64,000 nt of DNA from Adineta vaga (lineage: Eukaryota; Rotifera): NCBI GenBank assembly GCA_021613535.1, contig CP075492.1, positions 7,006,001 to 7,070,000 on the forward strand. Direction: 5' to 3'. Within the stretch, counting starts at the first letter, position 1, and each line of letters begins with the position of its first letter. Shown in pieces: positions 1-13,100 of this stretch. Below the pieces are notes generated by a model. It did no database searches, was not told the DNA's origin, and was given only the letters and a program-made list of their open reading frames with translations. Position numbers and translations under genes: made by a program.

Positions 1-1140
1 AGTAAACCTGTATTTTTTAATTCATCTCTTGAAATATGATTATTACTACAAATTGCATGCATAAGAAATTTTTGCGAACGAGCATGATATAATTTCAACC
101 AAAGTTTATCCAAATCAACATTTTTATCATCAGGATTATTTGTTTTTCCAAGTATTAATGTTTCACACGAACTACCTGTTACAGTTGCTAAACCTTCATA
201 ACATCGACCAGCAATAATTGCTTCATAACTTCCATTTAATTTTGCTAAAGCTTCTTCAATTAAAGGAACCTTGAAAAAGAAAAAGATTTTATTCAAAAAA
301 AGAAATCAAATTCAAACCCAAAGTTGTTTTCGATGTGCCAGAGAATATGCTAAACGTTTATTTGATGTACATGGAAGACGATCATTAACGATAACTTGCG
401 TCCATTCACTATCTAAATATTTTATTAATCAATTTTTAAAAAGAAAATATTTCTTACCTTTACATAATCGAACATAATAAATTCCTTGTGGATTATATTC
501 TTTTGTAATAAGTACCTAAACATTTATTTTTTTTATAAAAAAGAATTTTTTCATAAAAAAGAATTTTTTCAAAATATATAATTTACTCTCATTAGATATT
601 TGGTTTTGGATTTCTAAAAACTGTCCATTGATTCATTGAATTTTGACTCCATTCGGATGGATTGATTTGATCAGGTCTTAACCATTGTATTTGATGATTT
701 AATGATAAATTTGTTTGTTGTTCAGGTAAAAGTGCTAATGTTGATTTCGAAAATGAATAACCATTGATATAAATCGATTGTGATGATGCTGAAAATGTTC
801 GATCATGAAATATTTGATGTGTTATTAATAAATTATAATGAAGTTTTTCGACATTTTTTAAAACAAAATCTTCATCAGATTGACGTTTCTGTTGTATTAA
901 AACACTTCGACGATAATGATTCTTTAATGGAAATTGTTTTTGTTGATTAGTCATTGGAATATAAATATTTAATTCATTCGACGTAGAATCAAAATTCAAT
1001 TGTGAATCAGTGAAATCATTTTCATTACATTCAATTAATAAATAACTTTCTTTTATTAAAAAATCAATTCGATCAATCATTTTCTCCCATTCTTTACAAA
1101 TTATCAAATCAATTAAACTTAAAATAAGGATTTTATACAA
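1..1140 (-). pseudogene. CAPN15-like: Calpain-15/SOL-like cysteine protease, catalytic-Cys segment missing (partial)
   Basis: Read on the minus strand the exons are 1140-592, 515-458, 412-318 and 269 to the window edge. The products match calpain-15 (small optic lobes): WLRPDQINPSEWSQNS, TKEYNPQGIYYVRLCKD, WTQVIVNDRLPCTSNKRLA, then KLNGSYEAIIAGR and GLATVTG. Family members have an LGDCWFLSAL-type motif with the nucleophilic cysteine between the FRNPKPN block and the VLITKEY block. Here FRNPKPNI runs straight into a TAA stop, and only about 76 bp, with no Cys-Trp codons in any minus-strand frame, separate it from the next exon. About 30 residues including the catalytic Cys are therefore absent. 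The gene is either a pseudogene or encodes a dead protease, unless the assembly lost an exon. The first methionine at 1140 is uncertain: TTTTAAG near 1105 could be a splice acceptor with exons further upstream. The His/Asn half of the protease lies outside the window. Confidence 0.8.
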
Positions 1141-2685
1141 TATTTATTAACAAAATCTAACGTGCGACCTTTTCTTTTCAACGATATTCATGTCGAAGAA
1201 AAAAAACAAACGAAATCTTTCTCGATTTCTAATCCAATCAATGTCTTTCATGCGATATAGACAATAACATATTTTCAAGTGTTCATTTTAATGAAATTCA
1301 ATTAATAATGAATCAAACAATTGTTAGAGATATAAATAAAATACTCATATTCAAATGAATGGATTTTCAAAAAACTATTATTTTTCGCACAATATTAAAA
1401 CTTATCTAATAAGACCGTTCTTTTTTGAAAATCTATTAACTCAAGAAGGATGCACTCGTTTCCTCTTACTACCCACATGACCTCATAGGACAAAAAAACA
1501 GTAAATCGGTAATAACTCCCTCCAAAAGCGATAAGGGCACGAGCCAACTTAGGGTATTTCACTACTCACTAAGGTCTACAAAATAAAAGTAGTCCGAATT
1601 CAAAAGCTTTTTATCACCTCGAGAGATTCCCTCGCGAGACTAACCGAAAGGTATTGCACAGCTAGTATACGAAGAAGTAGTGCATGAAGTTCTTTTAATT
1701 GTCAGTCTCGCCATATTGGAGTCAGCTGAAAATGAGCGAGATATTATCTTGTCGAATAAAGACTTCAATGGATCGTATTCATACGATACTAGATTGAATT
1801 TTTTTTACGTTCGAAAACATCGTTGACATATGGTTGTCGAAATATATGATGAATAACTGATCTTGTAAAATAGCATATAATAACAATCGACTAATAATGA
1901 ATGAATTTAAGAACCAATGTGAGGAAGAATATTCACACCTAAATAATCAAATTTTTTAATTGATGTTTTATGTAATGATACATGATGACGATAGTGAGCG
2001 ATGGTTCAATTCACTGAGAACACGTAGCAAAATCTTGCATCAACAAATAAACATCATGTTTGATTATTTATTTTCTTTTTCAGTCGATTCAATCTTTTTC
2101 CTGTATACACTCACTTTATAATAGTTTTCCTTGTCAAGAAAATGAAATTCGAAAAAAAGTAGAGAGGCAACTAACATACCTGACAAATGTTGTGAAATGA
2201 AGAATAAATTGTTCCATCATATACACGTGTCGCTGTGTTTCGTAGTATTCAGATGAAGAAGACGAAAGACAAACAATATGAGAGCTCCTTTTTCTAGTCA
2301 TTGATCAAAGATAGAACAAATTCTAAACCATAACATCAATTTTTGATGCATTGTTTTACGAATCAAGATTTTACTAGTCTTATTATACATGATGCACATC
2401 ATTGCTCAGACTTAAAGACAATGAAAATCATATACTACTGATATCTAACGCTCTCTATTGGTAGCAATATCAAAGCAAGTCATTAAAAGAGATTTGTCTA
2501 TCTTTTCTTCCTATGAGTCGACAGACCTTTACAAAATCAGATTTGCTGATGAAATAAAACGAAATTAGGATGGAAAAGATCTCTCGATATTTCGTTAAAA
2601 CAAACCTAATGAAATTTCATAATTACAATAATTTTGCTATAAAAGCAAATGTATAAAAAACAAGTAAATTGATTTTAATTTAAAC
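1141..2685. other. Intergenic, no gene seen
   Basis: About 1.5 kb of AT-rich DNA between the divergent calpain-like gene and eIF3c. I find no supported reading frame or RNA gene. The part around 1440-1780 is richer in G+C than its surroundings and may be decayed repeat or old coding DNA, but I could not identify it. Confidence 0.5.
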
Positions 2686-4872
2686 ATGTTTAAGAATCGA
2701 TTTTATACAGGTGACAATTCTTCATCAAGTGAAGAAAATGATGGTGATACACCACAAATCAACGTTCAAAAACCCAACTTGTACGTATTTTAAAGTGAAA
2801 AAGAAAATATTTTTCGAAGTATAACGTTCTTTTATAGATTAGAAAAATGGTTTCATAGTAACAGTGATAGTGATGAAGAAGAGATTCAACATCCCGTTGG
2901 AAATATCAAAGGAAAAAGGTAATTTCATAGTTGGAATTATTACATATTTAACTTGACTATTGTAGATCCAAAGAAAATCATGTAAACCTATCAACAGCTC
3001 AACCACTCGAACAATTTCTATCGTATGTATGCACTACTTAATAATATTGTGATGAATCTTAAACTTTCATTTTGTACATATTAGTAAAAAGAAATCAACA
3101 ACTGAAAAGGAAACACTACCACGTCATACGAAGTCTCCAAAAAAACCGGAACAATCACAACCATCCGATAATATAACGGTCAACGATGATCCACAGATTG
3201 AAGATATAACTGATGCTTCCATTCTGAAGAAATTGAATGAAATTCTTTCTAAACGTAGCAAACGTGAAATTAATTATCAAGATCAATTTGAATGCTTAGA
3301 ACAACTTCGAGAACATGTCATTGAACAAAACTTAAATGTTGATAGTCTCATTCAAATTTTGATAGCTCAAATTACACTTGGTTTCGATTTTCAGCAACGA
3401 AAAAATGAATCTTCAAAATCTACTATGTGGACACGGTAAGATATTTCTTTGTATAATTATCACGTTCATTTTTCGTTCATTTTTTCAGCACACTGAATCA
3501 AATCGAAGAATTATTAAGCTATTCAACTGAAAATATCAATCGAAACGATGAAATTATCTTACCTATCATTATTCAAATGGATAAAACATTTATGGAAATT
3601 TTACGTGATATAGATGTCCATAGTCAAGAATATATTGACCGATTAAAAGATGAATCCCGTATCTCTTCAATTCTTGATCATTTTAAAATACATCTCGAAT
3701 GTATTGATAGTAGCAATGATAAAGTGTCTGAAAATCTTTGTGTTATCAATTTACATCTAATTGAACACGTTTATTATAAATACGACGCAACACCTGAACA
3801 ACCATCAATTCAATTAATTAATCATCTTTGTAAATTTATTTGCAATCATGATCAATCTAAATATTCTTTTTATCGAGCAATTCTTTGTCAAATTTATCAT
3901 TTATCATTACACAATCTTTATTACCAAGCACGTAATTTAATGCTAATGTATCATCTGCAAGATATGATTCATTCATTGGATATTTCCACTCAAATTCTAT
4001 ACAATCGTACTATGATTCAATTAGGTTTATGTGCTTTTCGTTCTGGTGAAATTCATGAAGCACATCAAGCATTAGTTGATATACAATGCAGAAATCGTAT
4101 CAAAGACCTATTGGGACAAGATGATGAAAATCGAGAACATTTATATCCATTTCATATGCATATCAATCTACAATTGATTGAATGTGTTTATTACATTTCA
4201 GCAATGCTCATTGAAATTCCATCTGTACGAAAACATCGAATTAGTAAATATTTTCATATTTTGATGTCTCAAGCTGAAAATCAAACTATTATTGGACCAC
4301 CGGAATCGATGCGTGATCATATTGTTGCTGCCTGTCATGCGTTGAAAGAAAGTAATTGGTATGAATGCGTGAACTTTTTAATCAATGATTGTATGAACCA
4401 AAAAGTACGTTTATTTTCATTTAATAAAAACAAATCTATTGATTTCTATCTAGGTATGGAAATCAATGCCGCAAAATACTGAATTATTCAAGATGTTGAT
4501 CGATAAGATTAAAGAAGCATCTTTACGAATTTATCTACTAACTTACGCCACAGTTTTCAATGATATTTCTATACTAACATTAGTTCATATGTTTGAATTA
4601 AGTAGTCAACAAGTTAATAGTATGATTGCAAAAATGATTATTGATCGAGAATTGATGGTAAGCGATTTTTTGTTGATACTGAATAGAAGAATAAATTGAT
4701 TTGTTCTTTTTAGGGATCGATCGATAAATCAACTGAATTTATTATAATGCATGAAACTAAATCATCAAGAACAGCCGAGCTATCGTATGAGCTGATGGAA
4801 AAATTATCGAAATTATATGAACAAAATGAAAAACTAAATCGTTTTCTTTTAAGAACAGTTAATAATTTTTAA
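2686..4872 (+). CDS. EIF3C: Eukaryotic translation initiation factor 3 subunit C
   Basis: A scaffold subunit of the eIF3 complex on the 40S ribosome. Exons are 2686-2780, 2838-2918, 2966-3022, 3085-3435, 3489-4404, 4454-4657 and 4714-4872, which join in frame to about 620 codons. The start MFKNRFYTGDNSSSSEE is the usual acidic, serine-rich eIF3c N terminus. Diagnostic blocks follow: DVHSQEYIDRLKDE, YQARNLMLMYHLQD, QILYNRTMIQLGLCAFR, FHMHINLQLIECVYY, GPPESMRDHIVAA, and the PCI/winged-helix part SLRIYLLTYATVFNDIS with MIAKMIIDRELM. Vertebrate eIF3c is roughly 900 residues. This one is much shorter, mainly because the N-terminal part before the core is reduced and the C-terminal Arg/Gly tail is absent (it ends LLRTVNNF). 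A poly(A) signal AATAAA lies just after the stop. mS27 begins about 100 bp downstream on the same strand. Confidence 0.93.
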
Positions 4873-4968
4873 TATAAAATAAAATTTTTTTCGCTTGATT
4901 TTTTTCTTGTGTTATTTAATATATAAATCCGAAGTTTTATTTAGATGTTATATGATAGTAGATGAATG

Positions 4969-7103
4969 ATGTTTCGATTAGTTCAACACGCATTTCGTAC
5001 ATCACATCAAGTCATTAAAAGACCATTTTTATGTTCAAGTAAGTTTTTCATAGCATGATTTTCTAAAACATTTCTCTTTGTTTTCTCTAAAGATACTCGA
5101 ACGTATCTTTCCGATGCTTATCAAGCATTTGATAAATGGGATGAAACTTTATCAAGTGAAATCCTACAAAAAACCAATATTAGTATGTAGAAATTACTCA
5201 GCTCGAACTTAATTAATATCAACGTATTTTTACTCTTCTTCCCAGGTGAACTTCTAATTGATGTGGAAGATAAATTAATTCGAAAGAAATATGTTAGTTC
5301 ATTAGATATTGAAATTGTAAGTTCTCAAAGATTAGCACACTATTATATACATCGATACTATTTTAGCTTGCTGCCAAATTAACTCATGTCGATACTACTG
5401 AAGATCTTAAATTGGCAGAAACAATCCTAGAAAAGTAATAAACAGATGATTCGATGTATTTATCTCATTTGTGGTTTGTTTTAACATTTAGATTTCGTCA
5501 TACACCGGAAGCTCTAGAATTTCAACCATCATTAGCATATTCTCTTGTACGAAATTATCTTGATCTTGGTCAAAAAGAACGTTTATTACCAATTTTAAAC
5601 GAAAAAGTTCGTTTAAAAGAAAACTCAAAATAACAACTATTCATGATATATTCTTTAGGTAAAATATGGCATTTTCTTAGATCGATTTTCTGCTAATCTT
5701 TTGCTCAATGCATTTCTACTTGAAAAGAAATATAAAGGTATAAATCAATCAAATTCTTCTTCGATTTAAAAAAAGAAACCAACGAAATTAATATTTTTAT
5801 TTCCATTTCAGAAGCAGCACAGATCTGTACTGATTTAATGTTACAAGATCAAGATGATGATCAATTAACACGTGCACTTGGTTTAAATGCTTGTTATAAT
5901 TATTATTTAATAGCAACGGAAGAAGATTTTAAAAGTCAAATAATCGAAGAAGAAGATGAAGATATTGTCAAAGTTAAAGTTCAATTTGTTCGTAATATAA
6001 CGAATGATGATCATTTCGATTTGACTGATCGACGAAAATTATTGGGAAAAACAATTGCATATTTTAGTCGAGATGCAACGAATAGTCATGTTATTTCTTT
6101 ACAGGTAACATTCAGAAGAAAACAAACATATATGGAATCGAGAAAAATGTTCATTTGTTGTAGATTCTTGGTCATATTCTTTATAAAAAATTTGGTCGTG
6201 TTTGTGATGCACTTCAAACAGTATTGGATAATGATAAATTACAAATTGATGAAGGAATTGTAAGCAAAGCGATTTTTTTCTTCTACATTCTCGATTGTTA
6301 GTTGGCATTTATATAGATACAACTGTTGGAAAAAGAACTTGATGGATATGTTCATAATCCAGCAGAATTTAAAGAAAATTTACCACAAAGTCCATATCGA
6401 CGATTAGAATTGATTCCAGAAGCTGCTCGTGATATTATCAAAGTATTGAAATTGAAATTCTCTCAAAGAATAGATATAAAATATCATGTTATTTTAGGAA
6501 AAATTATTACCAAAACTTCGTCAACAAAATAAAATTGTTTCATTAGATCTTAAACAATTTGTTGAGACAAATCTAGTTGAACAAGCTACACTTGCTGATC
6601 AACGTGATACATCAAAACATGAACAACAAATAACTATTTGGGCACGCGAACGACAAGAACAACTTGATGATCAAATTCATCGTTTTGTTATTGAACAGAA
6701 AAAACTAAATCTTATGGAACGTCTTCGTCTATTAGAAGAACGTGATGAATTATTAAGTTTCTTTGAAAATGAATCACGTATTGTTATGCATACACACGAA
6801 AAGGAATTTGCTGATGAAAGTTTTGAAAGTACTCGTGCATCAGGTGAACATGAGTACTTTGAATTAGCTCGTGAACATTATCATTGGAATCGTATGGAAC
6901 CACGTCGATCATTACATTTAGACAAGAAATTACGTGATGAAGAAATGAGTGAGATACGTACTTGGTCACCATATAAATATCTTGCAGAAAATTGGAAATA
7001 TGATTTGGTAGATTATGTTCCATTAAATGAAAAAATGAGACGTCGAAAAGAAGATTTACCACCAAGTGGAAAACCTCCATATCACAAACAATTCTTTTTC
7101 TAA
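4969..7103 (+). CDS. MRPS27: Mitochondrial small-subunit ribosomal protein mS27
   Basis: A PPR-like helical protein of the mitochondrial 28S subunit. Ten exons join in frame to about 537 codons: 4969-5038, 5093-5182, 5246-5316, 5367-5434, 5492-5606, 5659-5737, 5812-6104, 6164-6259, 6317-6442 and 6498-7103. The N terminus MFRLVQHAFRTSHQVIKRPF is basic and lacks acids, as in a mitochondrial targeting peptide. Family landmarks are YLSDAYQAFDKWDE, KKYVSSLDIE, ILEKFRHTPEAL, KVKYGIFLDRFSANLLLNAF and a late glutamine/glutamate-rich helix (IWARERQEQLDDQIHRF). Human mS27 stops soon after that helix. Here about 120 further residues follow, rich in charged and aromatic residues (HYHWNRMEPRRSLHL, WSPYKYLAENWKYD). 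An in-frame ATG at 4962 reads a different frame and is not used. AATAAA at about 7155 is a likely poly(A) signal. Confidence 0.82.
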
Positions 7104-7873
7104 TAGATCAGTTTTTGTTTTTCGTTTCCTATGGTTGTTTTCTACATGTAGCAAAATAAAGTGAAGAAAAGTACTTTGTTCAACACACATACTGTTCTAT
7201 TTCTTTTTCTTAACAAGAAAATCATTTCTACATATATACGTATATGTTTATGTATCGAATATAGAACAGAAAGAAAATATCTCGACTGTTATAATAAAGA
7301 TTTTTATGGCTTTGTCATGCTTTTCAATGATAATTATATTCTGTAGTTGATTCGTATAGTAAACAAACATTTGAACATCGATGATAAAATTTTTCAATTA
7401 CAAATCATTCTTGACGTCAACAACTAAAATTGAATATTTTACAATCAATGCAAGGAAGAAAACTGAGCCTTATGTGCTTCGAATTCGAAGTTTAATTGAA
7501 GTATGAGCGAGTATGGAGGTCTTACTTTTCCCATATACTCCAAACTCAAATCGACTCTGGTGTCATACATTTAATATATTCGTTTATGTTAAGATTCGCC
7601 AGCAATCGAACAATAATAAAGTTTTTCCACCTAGAAAATATCTATGATTAGGAAAAATGAAGCAAACTTATTTATATTTGGTTATGCACTATATATTCAC
7701 ATTCAAATTTATATGTCCTGATCAGTTATGGCGACGCCATCTTTTTAGTTTCTTCTAAGCATCAGGTGAAGTCATTACACAACTAACAGTAGCGGAATAA
7801 AGAAAAAAGACGTAGCAATATATTTGATCAAAAACAAGTGAACAATAACGCATAGCATATCAGTATTAAAATT
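7104..7873. other. Intergenic, no gene seen
   Basis: Holds the 3' UTR and poly(A) signal of mS27. A perfect 13-bp palindrome, ATGGCGACGCCAT, lies at 7728-7740. No other feature was recognised. Confidence 0.5.
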
Positions 7874-8059
7874 ATGTTCACATTTACTATATTACCCATC
7901 GAACTGGTCTATCGAATTCTCGACCAGCTATCCAATTTTGATTTGTTTTGCTCGATGCAAAATGTGTGCCATAGATTCAATCAAATTCTCGATACGTACC
8001 ATCGATATCAGGTAAATCGATGCACTTCGATTATACGAATCAAATCTTTATCCTCATAA
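7874..8059 (+). pseudogene. F-box-like N-terminal fragment
   Basis: A 61-codon frame opens with TILPIELVYRILDQLSNFDLF and MQNVCHRFNQILDTYHRY. This is the F-box pattern (LPxELxxxILxxL, then VCxxF) seen in a large family of bdelloid proteins. After HRYQ there is a GTAAAT donor-like site and then a stop. Nothing like the LRR/NHL-type body of such proteins can be read downstream, where all frames are full of stops. It is probably a decayed gene or a first exon whose partners are lost. An F-box would recruit a substrate to an SCF ubiquitin ligase, but function is doubtful here. Confidence 0.5.
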
Positions 8060-9646
8060 AGAAAACACCCTACCGTTCAATGTATTAAGTAGTAGTCAAG
8101 TTAGGTGATTAGTCATTTATCTATTGAAGCAAGATCAGTCGCCCATTATATTCAGTGTTCGATAACAAAAGAACAATGCTAGAGGTTGTTTTATATAAGT
8201 TAGCATAAAACTTTAATTTATCACAAGTTCAAATGTATTCATAGATTGCTGTAGAAGTCAAATCGCGCATTGATTTCAGAGATACGTCATACGAGAAACT
8301 TCATCATTTATACTGTAAAAAATGGGCGTAGAATAATGATCCTTTTAAAAAGTATACGAAAGAGTCTATGCCAGAATTTATTAGATTAATAAAAACTCTT
8401 GAAAGCTTTATTATTCAAAGCCTATTTTTTACAATGCACTAATATAGCATGCAGGGGTACCTGATAAACGAGTATGAAGTATAATATCGACGGAGTTTTT
8501 CCAAGAAGTATCATAGTACACGAGAACTATATTTAGACAATACCATATATTCATGAGATATTTACAAAAATTCTTCATTGCTCTAACGATAATATCCATC
8601 GACGTTCATTTTTATACGAATTAAATTCGTTCTCAAAACAAAGATTTTACCACAAAATAAAGTTATCCATCATATGATTTAGGTACTCGATTACAACCGC
8701 AATGACAGATTTTTGACGTTGTCAACACGTCTTTCATAAACTATCAAGATCTTTTCAACAGATTCTTTCCATTTAAAATGAATAAATCAATGAATGAAGA
8801 GACGACACTCTCAACCACTAAATAATCGCAGGTCGCATTACACATTTTTCAACATTGAATCTTATTTCATTACAGCAACTATTGAAGATGACTTCGGACG
8901 TTCATCCTCAAAAACAAGTTCTATCTTACTTCAGAATAATACTTTCCAATAATGAGCTCTCCAATGGCTCGGTCGATGTCGATTATTACTCGCAGTTGGA
9001 GAGAAACAGATAAACAACTGATTTCTCTCTAAATTTCGACATCTACTGCTAAAATTCTTGAAAAGAAACTATACTATACCGAGCAAGCCATGATCTACTA
9101 CTGAATTGCACAAAATAATCTATTCAATCACTACTAATTTTATCCAACTAAAATTCCCATGATCGCTCATTAAATCCTGCAAGATTCGCTAACGAGTAGT
9201 GAATACCCAAACATAACTTTTGTTACCTGACCATATCTCATCGTGAATGTTTTGTATCTTAAAATACCAAGCATATGCATTTTGCTAAGAAAGCGCACCT
9301 AAATTAAATAAAAGATGCCTCAAAAACCAGCTCACTTCCTTATCGAGTCACATTTTACATTCCTCTTCTTTTTATACCTATCCAATCGTTGACTAATCTA
9401 AATACTAGGCTAGAGTAAATCAGCTAGCCAGAAGCTCAGCACTTGACTGATGCTCTCCGAGTGAACAGAGTAATGTTGATTATGTTTTGCTCTATATTGA
9501 ATATTCATTTAACTTTAACTTTTCATTCAGATTTGTGACATTCAGTATTGATTGCCTAGGTATACAGTGTTTGATCGCTGGATGGATGCATGACATGTTT
9601 TTTTATTGGTATGTTATGACACATTCGTTTGGTTCAATGTGGGGTA

Positions 9647-9723
9647 GGTGAGGGTGTGACTGAGAATGTTGGATGTTAGTGAGGACACATTATATATCGG
9701 TGTCCAAACTGTCACCCTCACCC
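9647..9723. repeat. Nested inverted repeat (hairpin-forming)
   Basis: Outer arms GGTGAGGGTGTGAC (9647-9660) and GTCACCCTCACC (9711-9722) pair with one bulge. Inside them GGACAC (9683-9688) pairs with GTGTCC (9700-9705). It directly precedes the copied 3' UTR segment. It could be the end of a small non-autonomous element or a structured RNA. Confidence 0.55.
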
Positions 9724-9728
9724 ATTTG

Positions 9729-9798
9729 GATGTATCTAAAGAGTTAGTCTATTTTTGACTTTTATGATGTTAATCTGGAACAATCAAGTTAAGTATGA
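9729..9798 (+). repeat. Copy of the 3' UTR of the four-helix membrane protein gene
   Basis: Begins GATGTATCTAAAGAGTTAG, continues through TGATGTTAATCTGGAACAAT and ends AAGTTAAGTATGA. It matches 17737-17805 with only a few substitutions and one 1-bp gap. At 17737 the same sequence is the 3' UTR of the gene at 16749-17637 and includes its AATAAA; here that signal is changed to AATCAA. No matching coding sequence is readable upstream. Confidence 0.75.
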
Positions 9799-10100
9799 TA
9801 GTGACCAATAATGAGGTGGAATAAATTTCAGAGAATGCCGTTGATAAAATAAGAGCGCTTAAATATGCGTTTCTAAAATTATATGTGAATTTAAATTTTA
9901 CATATCGTAATATTAGTTTTCACTCGATAAATGATCGAACAGTGAATGTGATTAGAGACAATCCTTGTATTATTTTATTTGGAGAAAATGAAATAAAACC
10001 ATATGGTTAAAATAATATATGATAGAGAAAAAGATTTCATTGACAATATTATATATTGAAATTGGATGCTACTTAGATAAGGAATTTACACTCTGAAAAT

Positions 10101-13100
10101 CTAAACATTATCACTTCTCATGAATGTTTTATAAAATGGCACAGAGATATTTGTGGGATAATATTTATAAACCATGTAAAATATCATCAGTAAAACAATA
10201 TTTTGAAGACCGTAATAGATAAATTTACACATAAGAGTATTTTGTTTAAGATATTGAATAATAGGATGTAAGCCTTCTTCACTATGAGTTTCAAATGGAT
10301 TATAATCGTTTCCGAAATACCATTTCATGAAACGATAATAAATACGAATTGGTGTGAAGAAACGTTGCAATGTATTTGGTGACACTCCATAACTAAATAT
10401 AGTGAAAGAATTATTAAGTAGAAGTCAATTCGAATGAGACTGATATCGTCATAGAAAAAACTATATGAAGTATACCTGTCAGAAAAAACCGATGTTGATA
10501 TATTATTAACAAATAAAGAACCACTCATGGTCAGTGGCGAAAAGAAACCAAGACGAGAAGCAGTTGTAATGTTTTTGATTGCTACTTTTCGATTAAATAC
10601 AATTAGATGATGCTTTATGGTTACTTTAGATGCGCGTAAAAATTTGATTTGATTAGTTTTCGGATCATAAATAGGGATATTATGAGTTTTTGTAAGACTA
10701 ATTTCATTTCCATCGATGGTTTCGATTGTATAAAACATATCTGAAATATCAAAAGAAAATCAACCGTAACTGAATCATATGATCAGTGATACTGACCTGA
10801 TTGATATGGTTCGTTGTGCATCATTAAAATAATTTCATCTTCAATGAATGAATTTTCATCTATATTGAGTGACCAAACTCGATCTCCGACTTTTAATTTT
10901 TCAATATAACGTTGTCCACCCTCAACGAGATTTATTTTATCTTTCCCATAATAACATCCACCACCTAAAATAGAAGACAAATATTCTCCATAACACATTC
11001 TACTAATCAAGATATATAAAGATATTTTGCATATGGATATAATGACATTAGTATGTAGTTTGATTAAAATTATTATATACCTGCTTGTTTTCCACAATCT
11101 GGTCCAGTCCATCCCCGTGGACAAGCGCATCCACCTGGAGTTACACAGACGCCACCATTTTTACATCCTTGGTTACAAACAGCTGAAATATTGAATTTAA
11201 CAAAATATATTGCTTTTCAAAGTAGTGTTATATAATGAAAAGGATTACGTACGCTGTGTGCAATCGTTCCCTTTCCATCCTGTCGGACATATACAGGTTC
11301 TACTACTCGAGCATGTACCTCCATTTGAACATACTGGACTACAAATAGCTAAAACATAAAAAAATTAACGTTTGGTAAAACTTAAAGTCATTGTTTTCAA
11401 AGTTTTGATTACATACGCGATTTGCAATTTGATCCTGTCCATCCTGATGAACAAGAACAAACATCAGGACTTTGACATACTCCTCCATTTAGGCATGAAG
11501 TTGTGCAGATAGCTAAAATATAACACATAAGACTACGAAGACATTCAATGAAAGCTAGCAAATACTTAACTATAAGTTAATATTGTATTTACGCTCTTAT
11601 CATTCTTATGAATATTACTTACGTATTTCACAAGTGGATCCTGACCATCCTGACGGACAACTACAAACTCCAGGAGAAGTGCACACAGCTCCATTTCGGC
11701 ATTGAGCTTTGCAAACAGCTAAAATACAGAAGAACGATTTTTGTTTTGCACTATATCTTGACTAAATGAAATCATAACTTACGAGTTTTACAATCTGATC
11801 CACTCCAATCTGCTGTGCATTGACATACACCAGGACTTTGACATATTCCATTATTTGAACATTCAGGCAAACAGATCGCTAGAATCACAAAATATGAATA
11901 GACATTAAATAGAACTTGATTTCAGATTTTCTATGGCAATATTCCTTACCTATTGCGCAGTTTGGTTGCTTCCATCCTGTTGGACATGAACATACTTCTG
12001 GTGATACACATATACCGTTGTTCAAGCAGCCTTCCGAACAGATAGCTAAAAGTATTATATTACAACTATTTATCGAATATTATGAATAATTTACAACACA
12101 TGAAAAGGTTTCGATTCAAATTCGCATTCTTGATATACATTACGTACCAGTTTTGCAATCTGTCCTTTCCATCCTGTTGTACAAGTACAAACTCCAGGAC
12201 TTGAGCAAATACCATTTGAACAAGGTGTTGAACACACGGCTAAATAAGTTTATTGATTGAACAGAAAATAATGAAATAAAAACTGATCGTTTCGGTAAAA
12301 AATGATTCTGTACATACGTGTTGTACAATGTGAATCGGTCCAGCCAGATGTGCAGTTACAAACACCAGGACTTATGCATGAACCATTATTTTGACAGAGG
12401 GAAAAACAGACAGCTAGAAAGGAAAATACATATTTCACATAGACATATGGTCTTATGAATTGATTCCGAACAGATACATACGAATTGAACAATCTGATCC
12501 ACTCCATCCTGACATACAAGAACACTTGTTGGGAGCCGCACATGACCCATTATTCAAACATGGCGAAGTACAAATAGCTAAATTAGAAGAAATGCGATTT
12601 ACATGTGATATGCAGTTACCAAAACATATAGATAGAATTCATGAATTGTAAGTAGATATACTAACGGTTTGCACAGTCTGGTCCATTCCATCCTGAAGCA
12701 CAGGTACATGTATTCGGTGATGAACAAGTACCATTATTCAAGCATCCATTTGAGCAAACAGCTAAAAATAGTAAAAATCAATTAAGAACTAGAATCGTGT
12801 ACATTTCTGATTTATAAGCATTAATACATACGAGTTGAGCAGTCGGGACCATTCCATCCGGACGTACAAGTACAAACATTCGGTGAAGAACAAGTACCAT
12901 TATTCAGACATGGCTTTGAGCAAATAGCTAAAAGAGAAAAATATATTCACTCAGAACTTCTCATTCGTCTAACATTTATACATACGTTTTTGGCAACTTA
13001 CACCTTCCCATCCTGCTGTACAGTTACAAACTTCTGGATTTGAGCAAAAACCATTCGAGCAAGGTATTGAACATATTGCTAAAACAAGAAAAACGAAATA

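Larger units (their letters stand above)
8060..10100. other. Gene-poor region with decayed and copied DNA
   Basis: About 2 kb with no convincing coding region on either strand. It includes a nested inverted repeat at 9647-9723 and a 70-bp copy of a 3' UTR at 9729-9798, both listed separately. The rest is probably the remains of genes or mobile DNA that I cannot identify. Confidence 0.45.

Noticed and set aside
271-477. 68-codon plus-strand reading frame
   Set aside because: It is the antisense shadow of the calpain exons and introns on the minus strand.
1440-1780. Sequence resembling in part the reverse complement of about 9170-9230, possibly a shared mobile element
   Set aside because: Only about 20 bases align (GGGTATTTCACTACTC against its inverse). 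That is too short and imperfect to claim a repeat by eye.
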